Positions 1 to 5,078 of a stretch of DNA of 5,337 nucleotides are shown in pieces. The first letter of the stretch is position 1. Each line of letters starts with the position of its first letter. The position numbers and the translations under genes are program-made. The notes beneath the pieces are model-generated. The model made no database searches. It had not been told where the DNA came from and saw nothing but the letters and a program-made list of their open reading frames with translations. The stretch comes from JANWXR01 sp033577755 (GTDB taxonomy: Bacteria; Chloroflexota; Anaerolineae; Anaerolineales; UBA6663), in the NCBI GenBank assembly GCA_033577755.1, contig JAVQXV010000206.1, positions 1 through 5,337 on the forward strand, read 5' to 3'.

Positions 1-468
1 GGCATCGAGATCATCGAGGGCCTGCGCGGCCATACCTCCGGCTACGCCGTGCCGCAATACATTGTGGATGCGCCCGGCGGCGGCGGCAAGATCCCGGTGA
101 TGCCCAACTACGTCGTCTCGCAGGCGCCCGGCAAGGTGGTGCTGCGCAACTATGAAGGCTTCATCACCACCTACACCGAGCCGGAGGACTACAACCCCCA
201 CGCCATAGCGCCGCTGGAGGACAAGGTGCTCAAGCGCCCGGAGCCGGGACAGGAAGGTGTGCTCGGCCTGTTGCACGGCCATGACCTGTTCATTAAGCCC
301 GCTCACTTCGACGAAGTGCACGCGCGCGGTGGCGGCGTGCATCGCCTGAAGGCGGACGAGAAGAAGTGGCAGCCGCTTGGCATCGGCCACGCGCCCGATT
401 TGCTCGAAGGTCGGACTGTTGCCGTGAAGCCGCAGCTTGAGAGCGGCTCGGCCAATGGAGAATCATAA
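1..468 (+). CDS. kamA: KamA-type lysine 2,3-aminomutase, C-terminal part (5' end outside window)
   Basis: This reading frame is open from the first base to TAA at 466-468 and gives 155 residues of the C-terminal half of a radical SAM/PLP L-lysine 2,3-aminomutase, a cytosolic enzyme that moves the alpha-amino group of lysine to the beta carbon. The opening GIEIIEGLRGHTSGY and the following VDAPGGGGK-PVMPNY are almost the text of the Clostridium subterminale enzyme. Window residue K30 (nt 88-90) matches its PLP lysine (Lys337) and D23 (nt 67-69) matches Asp330, which holds the substrate epsilon-amino group, so a lysine-like substrate is favoured over glutamate (Asn there). The radical SAM CxxxCxxC cluster must lie upstream and is not visible. 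The tail has no cysteine, so the C-terminal zinc cysteines of the clostridial enzyme are missing, and it runs on about 40 residues with a divergent end. It is followed after two bases by an ATP-grasp gene, suggesting co-transcription. Exact substrate is inferred. Confidence 0.93.
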   Translation, partial: GIEIIEGLRGHTSGYAVPQYIVDAPGGGGKIPVMPNYVVSQAPGKVVLRNYEGFITTYTEPEDYNPHAIAPLEDKVLKRPEPGQEGVLGLLHGHDLFIKPAHFDEVHARGGGVHRLKADEKKWQPLGIGHAPDLLEGRTVAVKPQLESGSANGES

Positions 469-473
469 GAGTG
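457..473 (+). promoter_or_regulatory. Shine-Dalgarno and GTG start of first ATP-grasp gene
   Basis: GGAG at 457-460 lies inside the last codons of kamA, ten bases before GTG at 471. No other ATG, GTG or TTG occurs in this frame until ATG near codon 70, which is already inside the conserved domain. This site therefore decides the start and forces translation through the repeat at about 496-584. The two-base gap after the kamA stop fits translational coupling. Confidence 0.6.
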
Positions 474-1676
474 ACCTCTGACACAGAATCGCATCCTGCC
501 CTCACCCCCCAGCCTTCTCTTCCCAGGGGAGAGGATAGGCAACGACCCTCCTTACTCTTTGGAGAAGGGAGCGGGGGTGGGGGCAAGCTCCGCGTTGCCG
601 TTCTCTACAACCTAAAGGAAAACGCGCCGAGCCTCAACGGCGCCGCGCCGCCGGACGCGCTGGCCGAGCTTGACTCCATGGCGAACGTGAACGACTACTG
701 CGCGGCGCTGCGGGAGCTGGGCCACGACGTTGTCGCCTTCGAGGGCAATGCCGAGCTGCCGCAGCGCCTGGCCGAACATCCGGTGGACATCTGCTTCAAC
801 ACCTGCGAAGGCTATCGGGGCGACTCGCGCGAGGCGCAGGTGCCGGCACTGCTGGAGATGATGGGCGTGCCCTACACCGCCGCCCGTGTCATGGCCCTCG
901 CCATTACCCTCGACAAGGCGATGACTAAGCGCGTGCTGCGCTACTATGGCCTGCCGACGCCGGCTTTTCAGGAATTCTTCTCTGCCGAGGCCCCGCTGGA
1001 GCCGCCCCTGCGCGCTTGTCTAGAGAGCGGCCGCCCGCTCTTCGTCAAGCCGAATCGTGAGGGCACCGGCATCGGCATCTACCGTGACTCGCTCGTCTAT
1101 GACGAGGCGCATCTTCGGGAGAAAGTAGCTCGGCTGTTGGAGAGCTATCACGAATCGGCGTTGGTGGAGGAGTACATCGAGGGCCGTGATGTAACCTGCG
1201 GCCTGGTCGGCAACCTGCGACCTGACGGCTCGCCCGGCGACGACCTGCACATCTTCCCGATCTCTGAAGTGGACTACTCTGTATACCCGCCCGGCACCGA
1301 GCCGTTTTACTCATACCGGCTCAAGGTGGAATTGGCCGACAATTACCATGCGCTATGTCCGGCACCCATCCCCGATCATATCGCCGCCGAGGTGCGGCGT
1401 CTGACACTTGAAACTTTTCGCGTCACCGGTTGCCTTGACGTGTGCCGGGTGGATTTCCGACTCGATGTTAACAACAACCTCCAGCCGATGATCCTTGAAA
1501 TCAACGCTTTGCCGGGCATGACCGCTACCAGCGACCTGACCATCTGTGCCCGAGCCGACGGTTGGACCCACTACCGGCTACTGCAGGCCGTGTTCAACGC
1601 AGCAGTGAGGCGTTACGCCCTGCGCGATACGCAATACACCCTACGCAATACGCAATACGGAATACGCACCACGTAG
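471..1676 (+). CDS. D-alanine-D-alanine ligase-like ATP-grasp protein (first of a tandem pair)
   Basis: A 401-residue cytosolic ATP-grasp ligase of the Ddl-like group, expected to activate a carboxylate with ATP and join it to an amine. Visible in order: N-terminal sheet KLRVAVLYNL (39-48); NTCEG (110-114) and EAQVPALLEMMGVPYT (121-136); DKAMTK (148-153); nucleotide lysine in FVKPNREGTGIGI (K193); VEEYIEGRD (232-240); K285, matching DdlB Lys215; RVD (R326, D328); and LEINALPGMTATS (E343, N345, S354). The last set aligns with E. coli DdlB E270, N272 and S281 at identical N-to-S spacing, so the metal and carboxylate sites look intact. The GG(T/K)S-E-E-S motif of true Ddl is absent, so the first substrate may not be D-Ala. 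Residues ~9-38 come from a REP-like repeat and ~382-401 from a heptanucleotide repeat; the core alone is about 340 residues, normal for the family. It follows kamA directly, and its paralogue begins 39 bases downstream. Substrate is unknown. Confidence 0.88.
   Translation: MTSDTESHPALTPQPSLPRGEDRQRPSLLFGEGSGGGGKLRVAVLYNLKENAPSLNGAAPPDALAELDSMANVNDYCAALRELGHDVVAFEGNAELPQRLAEHPVDICFNTCEGYRGDSREAQVPALLEMMGVPYTAARVMALAITLDKAMTKRVLRYYGLPTPAFQEFFSAEAPLEPPLRACLESGRPLFVKPNREGTGIGIYRDSLVYDEAHLREKVARLLESYHESALVEEYIEGRDVTCGLVGNLRPDGSPGDDLHIFPISEVDYSVYPPGTEPFYSYRLKVELADNYHALCPAPIPDHIAAEVRRLTLETFRVTGCLDVCRVDFRLDVNNNLQPMILEINALPGMTATSDLTICARADGWTHYRLLQAVFNAAVRRYALRDTQYTLRNTQYGIRTT
496..584 (+). repeat. REP-like C-rich/G-rich inverted repeat inserted in frame
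   Basis: The left arm begins GCCCTCACCCCCC (498-510). The right arm ends GCGGGGGTGGGGGC (571-584), whose reverse complement starts GCCCCCACCCCC, giving a 12-base stem with one mismatch plus a shared TTCTC block further in. The left half contains a nested hairpin, CTCTTCCC (517-524) against GGGGAGAG (526-533). Its translation, LTPQPSLPRGE, is the kind of text such dispersed repeats give when they fall in coding frames; that comparison is from memory. The downstream paralogue has only MSR before the equivalent LKVAVL, so this stretch is extra. No second copy lies in the window. Confidence 0.7.
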
Positions 1677-1705
1677 TGCGTAGTGCGTAGTGCGTATTCC
1701 GTGTT
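1615..1705 (+). repeat. Heptanucleotide repeat, 13 units, with central inverted repeat
   Basis: From 1615 to 1705 the sequence falls into 13 consecutive seven-base units in one phase. Units include acgcaat (at 1629, 1643 and 1650), acggaat (1657), acgtagt (1671) and gcgtagt (1678 and 1685). The array turns over at its centre: ACGGAATACGCAC (1657-1669) is a perfect 13-base inverted repeat of GTGCGTATTCCGT (1690-1702), with a 20-base spacer. It encodes the C-terminal tail of the upstream ligase as a seven-residue pattern (YALRDTQ, YTLRNTQ) and includes its TAG stop at 1674-1676. It ends one base before the GGAGG Shine-Dalgarno of the next gene. As RNA it could form a stable hairpin there. Confidence 0.85.
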
Positions 1706-1718
1706 GGAGGCCGACATG
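1706..1718 (+). promoter_or_regulatory. Shine-Dalgarno and ATG of second ATP-grasp gene
   Basis: GGAGG at 1706-1710 lies five bases before ATG at 1716. This favours ATG 1716 over the in-frame GTG at 1683, which would add 11 residues encoded mostly by the heptanucleotide repeat and has no ribosome binding site. The MSRLKVAVL start also matches the conserved N-terminal strand of the family. Confidence 0.75.
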
Positions 1719-2837
1719 TCCAGGCTGAAAGTTGCCGTCCTCGCCAACCTCAAGAAGAACGCGCCCCAGTTCCCCGGCATGGCCGACGACCACTGGGACG
1801 ACCTGGACTCCGAGAGCACGGTCGAGGCGCTGGTCGAGGCCATCCGCGCCGGCGGACACGAAGCCACGTTCATCGAGGGCAACATCGAGCTGCGTGATCA
1901 CCTGTTGAAGTATCGGCCCGATATCTGCTTCAACATCTGCGAGGGACACTTCGGCGACGGGCGCGAGGCGCAGGTGCCGGCGCTGCTCGAGATGATGCGC
2001 ATCCCGTATACAGGGTCGCGGGTGACAGCGCTGGCGCTGGCCCTCGATAAGCCGATGACCAAGCGCATTCTGATGTGGCATGACCTACCCACGCCGGCGT
2101 TTCAATCCTTCGAGAGCGCCGACGAGCCGCTCGACGACGACATGCAGTTCCCGCTGTTCGTCAAGCCCTCGCGCGAGGGCACAGGTATGGGGGTGAGCGG
2201 CAAATCCATCGTGCACAACGAAAAGGAGCTACGCGAGCAGGTAGCCTATGTGATTGAAAAATATAAGCAGACGGCGCTGGTCGAGCGTTACATCGCCGGG
2301 CGCGAAGTAACGGTGGGGCTGGTCGGCAACATCTCCGGCGTGGCCGCGCGGCGATTGCCCAGCCGCTATTACGTGACGAAGGACCGTGACTACTCCGAGG
2401 CTGGCCTGGCCGCGCTGCGCGCCGGCGGCATTACCTTCCTCCCACCGCTCGAAGTCAATCTACAACAGTACAAGGACAGCGAGGTCGTGTACTCCAATCT
2501 GCTCAAGACCGACCTGGCCGATAAGGTCGAGCTGCTCTGTCCGGCGCCGCTACGGCGCGAGCAAGTGCAGCAACTCAACTGGCTGACGGCGGCGGTGTTC
2601 CGTGTACTCGGCTGCTACGACGTGGCGCGCGTGGATTTCCGCCTCGACGAGAATGACAACTTCAAGCCGTATATCCTCGAGATCAACCCGCTGCCCGGTC
2701 TGGCCCCCGGCCTGAGCGACCTGGTGCTCGAAGCCGCCGCCATGGGCATCAGCCACGCCGAGCTGGTAAACATGATTCTGAACTCGGCCATCGAACGCTA
2801 TGGGCTGAAGACAGGCCGGTTCGTATCGGTGACTTGA
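1716..2837 (+). CDS. D-alanine-D-alanine ligase-like ATP-grasp protein (second of a tandem pair)
   Basis: A 373-residue paralogue of the gene upstream: across the stretch DICFN...TPAFQ (residues 69-130 here) 45 of 62 residues are identical, so the pair probably arose by duplication. ATP-grasp features are complete: FVKPSREGTGMG (K150), VERYIAGREVT (189-199), K264 in the DdlB Lys215 position, RVD (R305, D307), and LEINPLPGLAPGLS (E322, N324, S333, the same N-to-S spacing as DdlB). The acceptor loop reads PGLAPGLS instead of PGMTATS. Between VGN (203-205) and the downstream VYSNLLK (258-264) it has a longer insert than its partner (around residues 206-250), in the region that in Ddl leads to the lid over the active site. 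These two changes suggest different substrates for the two copies. Like its neighbour it lacks the Ddl GG(T/K)S-E-E-S motif. It is probably in one operon with kamA, the first ligase and the acetyltransferase 45 bases downstream. It is not the housekeeping ddl on present evidence. Confidence 0.88.
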   Translation: MSRLKVAVLANLKKNAPQFPGMADDHWDDLDSESTVEALVEAIRAGGHEATFIEGNIELRDHLLKYRPDICFNICEGHFGDGREAQVPALLEMMRIPYTGSRVTALALALDKPMTKRILMWHDLPTPAFQSFESADEPLDDDMQFPLFVKPSREGTGMGVSGKSIVHNEKELREQVAYVIEKYKQTALVERYIAGREVTVGLVGNISGVAARRLPSRYYVTKDRDYSEAGLAALRAGGITFLPPLEVNLQQYKDSEVVYSNLLKTDLADKVELLCPAPLRREQVQQLNWLTAAVFRVLGCYDVARVDFRLDENDNFKPYILEINPLPGLAPGLSDLVLEAAAMGISHAELVNMILNSAIERYGLKTGRFVSVT

Positions 2838-2845
2838 AAGCAAGC

Positions 2846-2870
2846 GGGCGAGCGGCTATCGCACTCGTCC
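2846..2870 (+). other. Stem-loop between second ligase and acetyltransferase
   Basis: GGGCGAG (2846-2852) can pair with CTCGTCC (2864-2870) over an 11-base loop, with one G-U pair. No T-run follows (the next bases are atccctttccc), so it is not a normal intrinsic terminator. It fills most of the 45-base gap and could limit read-through or protect transcript ends. A chance hairpin in GC-rich DNA is possible. Confidence 0.3.
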
Positions 2871-2882
2871 ATCCCTTTCCCA

Positions 2883-3353
2883 TTGGAAATTTCCGCTTCC
2901 CTCCCCGAAGACCGTCTAAGCATCCTCGACGTGGCGCGCAGCACCGGCGTTTTCACCGCCGAAGAAATCGCAACGGTGGATGAGCTGTTCGCCGGCTATC
3001 TGCGCGACCCGCAGGCCAGCGGCTATAACTTCCTCAGCTGCCGGGAAGGTGACGAGGTGCTGGGCTTCGCCTGCTGGGGGCCGACGGCGCTCTCAAAAGG
3101 CGCAGCGGATTTGTACTGGATTTGCACAGCCCAACGCGCGCAAAGGCGCGGCGTAGCTGCCGCATTGTTCCGGGCGGTGGAGGAAGCCGTGGCCAACCTC
3201 GGACGCTGGCTCATCGTGATTTGGACGAGCAGCCGCGAAGCGTATGCCCCGGCGCGTAACTTCTATCTCCGCATGGGCTGTGTACTACAAACTCAGATCG
3301 CCGACTTTTATGACCGCGGCGAAGACTTGTGCATATTCGTGCGCCGGCTGTGA
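2883..3353 (+). CDS. GNAT family N-acetyltransferase
   Basis: A 156-residue GNAT enzyme, expected to transfer acetyl from acetyl-CoA to an amine. The core shows GFACWGPTAL (61-70), then DLYWICTAQRAQRRGVAAAL (76-95) with the acetyl-CoA pyrophosphate loop Q87-R-R-G90-V-A92, and the C-terminal YAPARNFYLRMGC (121-133) with the usual FY-x-x-x-G element. The N-terminal DVARSTGVFTAEE (16-28) is typical of a subfamily I recall near Ddl-like ligases. It is far shorter than AblB, the beta-lysine acetyltransferase partner of KamA in N-epsilon-acetyl-beta-lysine synthesis, so it should not be called ablB. The start is uncertain: TTG 2883 is the only start codon between the in-frame stop at 2835 and the conserved domain, and no Shine-Dalgarno precedes it; GTG 2931 would remove conserved residues. 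It is in the same frame as the ligase upstream. Its place between ligases suggests it acetylates their substrate or product, which is inference. Confidence 0.85.
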   Translation: MEISASLPEDRLSILDVARSTGVFTAEEIATVDELFAGYLRDPQASGYNFLSCREGDEVLGFACWGPTALSKGAADLYWICTAQRAQRRGVAAALFRAVEEAVANLGRWLIVIWTSSREAYAPARNFYLRMGCVLQTQIADFYDRGEDLCIFVRRL

Positions 3354-3455
3354 ATGTCATCCATTTTGCACAACTTTTTTGTGTTCCATTTGTTCGGATT
3401 GCCAACTAACTGTAAAACTTTAAGGTTGGATTACATATTTTAAGCTCATGCTATG

Positions 3456-3483
3456 TTGACTCATTTTCTTATTATAGTAATAT
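3456..3483 (+). promoter_or_regulatory. Candidate sigma-70-type promoter for third ATP-grasp gene
   Basis: TTGACT (3456-3461) matches five of six bases of the -35 consensus, and TAATAT (3478-3483) matches four of six of the -10 with a 16-base spacer. It sits in a 224-base gap (3354-3577) that is clearly AT-rich beside GC-rich genes, which supports a regulatory role. The 5' leader would be about 85-90 bases. A second TTGACG at 3518-3523 has no good -10 partner. Confidence 0.4.
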
Positions 3484-3530
3484 GTACATAACTAGTCTGC
3501 CTACAGACGGCATAGGCTTGACGTAATCAT

Positions 3531-3560
3531 CCAAATTTGGCGCCGGATAAAAACGGATAA
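3531..3560 (+). promoter_or_regulatory. Operator-like palindrome and direct repeats in the leader
   Basis: CCAAATTTGG (3531-3540) is a perfect ten-base palindrome. It is followed by CGGATAA twice (3544-3550 and 3554-3560), exactly ten bases apart, or one helical turn. Both lie between the candidate promoter and the ribosome binding site, where a repressor could act. No protein is assigned. Confidence 0.3.
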
Positions 3561-3577
3561 CACCATAAGGAGACTAA

Positions 3578-4621
3578 ATGGCTCTGAAAGTAAAATCGCA
3601 GCGGCGAACCTTTGTACAGCCGATGCCGGTTACCCGCGAATTCAAGGCAATCATTCTAAACAGCGTCTTCAGTGATTGGACGCAGGATGACACCATTCTG
3701 TCTGAAGAGTGCCTGACGCGGATGAAACGTGGCCTGAGCGTGGTCGGCATAGAAGCAACTGTGGTTCAAATTCGGCGCGACATCGCCGGGCCGCTCCGAA
3801 AATTCGACCCGCGCGAGTATGTCATCTTTAACTGGGCAGAAGGCCTGGACGGCGAACCAAACGCTTATGACAAGGTGCCGCCCGTGCTCGAAGAGCTGGG
3901 TTTTGCCTACACCGGCGCAGATGCTTGGGCGTTGGCTACCAGTCAAGACAAGGCGCTCACCAAGAGTTTTCTCTTGGCTAACCGGATTCCGACCCCTGTA
4001 TCTAAGGTGTACGACCGTGCCGTGCTCAACGGTTGGCGACGCTACCCGGCATTGGTGAAGCCGGCTACCGAACACTGTTCCTTTGGCATCACCCGCGAGT
4101 CCGTGGTGGACAATCCCCAACAGCTCAAGGAGCGCATTCAGTATGTGCTCGACACCTGGAAGTGCCCGGCGCTGGTGGAGGACTTCATTGATGGGCCGGA
4201 GGTCAATGTCTCGCTCTGGGGCAACGGCGACGAGGTGCAGGTCCTGCCGCTTAGCCTGATGGATTACTCCGCCTTCCCCGATTACCACGACCGGCTGTGC
4301 ACCTTCGACGCCAAATGGAACCCGGATTCGGAAGCCTACCGGTTGACAACGGTGCAATGCCCCGCGCTGCTGGACAAGACCCTAAAGCGCCGCATTGAGC
4401 GCGTGGCGCTGGCGACATACAAGGCGCTGCGCCTGCGCGACTACGGTCGGGTGGATATGCGCCTGCGCAACGGCGTGCCCTATGTGCTTGATGTGAACGC
4501 CAACCCGGACATCACGATGGAAGGCGGTTTTGCACGTTCCTGCCGCGCTGCCGGTTACGATTACGGGCAGACCATCGCCAAAATCCTGAGCTTCGCCGCC
4601 AGACGAATGCCGGCACCATAA
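3578..4621 (+). CDS. Diverged D-Ala-D-Ala ligase-like ATP-grasp protein (third ligase)
   Basis: A 347-residue ATP-grasp ligase starting at ATG 3578, with AAGGAG (3567-3572) five bases upstream. Domain order matches its two neighbours: FNWAEGLDGE (84-93), LEELGFAYTGAD (104-115), DKALTK (124-129), nucleotide lysine in LVKPATEHCSFGI (K161), VEDFIDGPEVNVS (200-212), K246 in FDAKW at the DdlB Lys215 position, RVD (R291, D293), and LDVNANPDITMEGG (304-317). Here the metal-binding Glu is Asp305, N307 is kept, and the PGMTxxS acceptor loop is replaced by NPDIT, so the second substrate should differ from that of Ddl and of the two upstream ligases. EHCSFG replaces REGTGIG in the glycine-rich loop. The N-terminal ~20 basic, Pro-containing residues look like an extension, not a signal peptide. 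It has its own apparent promoter, so it may be expressed separately from the kamA operon while serving the same pathway. ATP-dependent carboxylate-amine ligase is the safe name. Confidence 0.87.
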   Translation: MALKVKSQRRTFVQPMPVTREFKAIILNSVFSDWTQDDTILSEECLTRMKRGLSVVGIEATVVQIRRDIAGPLRKFDPREYVIFNWAEGLDGEPNAYDKVPPVLEELGFAYTGADAWALATSQDKALTKSFLLANRIPTPVSKVYDRAVLNGWRRYPALVKPATEHCSFGITRESVVDNPQQLKERIQYVLDTWKCPALVEDFIDGPEVNVSLWGNGDEVQVLPLSLMDYSAFPDYHDRLCTFDAKWNPDSEAYRLTTVQCPALLDKTLKRRIERVALATYKALRLRDYGRVDMRLRNGVPYVLDVNANPDITMEGGFARSCRAAGYDYGQTIAKILSFAARRMPAP

Positions 4622-4812
4622 CCGAGCAGTGCTGAGTTTCTCCGTCCTTCAACAATTCGGGGAACCGCATTTGCTCAGCCTGTGCGCCCCGCTCGACATC
4701 TGCGCAACTCTTTCTTGGCTCATTAGCACCATTGGCCTCAACCGCACCACGCCGGTTCACATCCCGATCAATGACATCCTGCCATGCCTGCGGCTTAGCT
4801 AGGCGGCAGTGA

Positions 4813-5016
4813 CTCTCATCTCACCGAAACGTTATCGCTCGCCCCGCAGACATCTTCGGGTTGCGCAGCATGCCCGAATGCGTTGCCATCCTCGGCGCAG
4901 ATTTGCATGTGCGCCGTGGCGCGGCACATACCTCCCTGGCTCAACTTCACACCGCTGTCCCGCTCGGTCGTTATAATCTAACCACAGCGATTTTGGAACT
5001 TTCGCTCACCCGGTAA
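4813..5016 (+). pseudogene. Possible remnant of an ISAs1-like transposase C-terminus
   Basis: The frame between TGA 4810-4812 and TAA 5014-5016 is open for 67 codons, with an internal ATG at 4870. It reads GADLHVRRGAAHTSLAQL and then TAILELSLTR. This resembles the end of ISAs1/H-repeat transposases, where a GED-x-x-x-(V/I)R-x-G-x-A motif is followed by a Leu/Ala-rich helix. No catalytic DDE upstream part, terminal inverted repeats or target duplication are visible, and the Glu of GED is Ala here. A chance GC-rich frame is a real alternative. Confidence 0.2.
4946..4977 (+). promoter_or_regulatory. Candidate promoter for the lipoprotein gene
   Basis: TATAAT (4972-4977) is a perfect -10 hexamer. 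TTCACA (4946-4951) matches five of six -35 bases, but the spacer is 20 bases, longer than usual, so the -35 may be elsewhere. Transcription would begin near 4984, about 95 bases before the ATG at 5079. It lies inside the 4813-5016 open frame, which argues that frame is not a live gene. Confidence 0.4.
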
Positions 5017-5078
5017 CGTATTGAGTGTGGTGCGCCAATACCATCCCTGCCTGCACGTCCTGGCTTAGGAGTAAGTTT

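Larger units (their letters stand above)
4622..5078. other. 457-base region without a confident gene
   Basis: No intact recognisable gene is seen on either strand. Two short + strand frames occur: GTG 4629 to TAG 4802 (57 codons, Cys- and Leu-rich, nothing recognised, no ribosome binding site) and an open stretch 4813-5016, treated separately as a possible transposase remnant. I see no T-tailed terminator hairpin after the ligase stop at 4621. The right end holds a -10 box and the ribosome binding site for the lipoprotein. Confidence 0.5.

Noticed and set aside
1615..1705. CRISPR array or tRNA-like structure at the heptanucleotide repeat
   Set aside because: Units are seven bases with no spacers, and there is no cloverleaf; it is a simple tandem repeat with an inverted centre.
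1683..1715. GTG 1683 as the start of the second ligase
   Set aside because: It has no ribosome binding site and its extra residues are mostly repeat-derived; ATG 1716 has GGAGG at five bases and matches the family N-terminus.
1641..2081. Minus-strand open frame of 146 codons across the heptanucleotide repeat and second ligase
   Set aside because: It lies opposite the conserved ligase core, and its end is only repeat translation.
471..2837. Calling either tandem ligase ddl, the housekeeping D-alanine ligase
   Set aside because: The N-terminal GG(T/K)S-E-E-S motif is missing and the context is a kamA cluster, not cell-wall genes.
3402..3429. CCAAC/GTTGG hairpin after the acetyltransferase as a terminator
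   Set aside because: Five pairs around an 18-base loop with no following run of T is too weak to call.
3656..4357. Long minus-strand open frame of 233 codons opposite the third ligase
   Set aside because: It is antisense to a clearly conserved ATP-grasp gene, shows no recognisable motif, and is what GC-rich codon bias produces on the opposite strand.
4629..4802. 57-codon frame after the third ligase as a small gene
   Set aside because: It uses a GTG start without a ribosome binding site, shows no recognised motif, and could be chance in GC-rich DNA.
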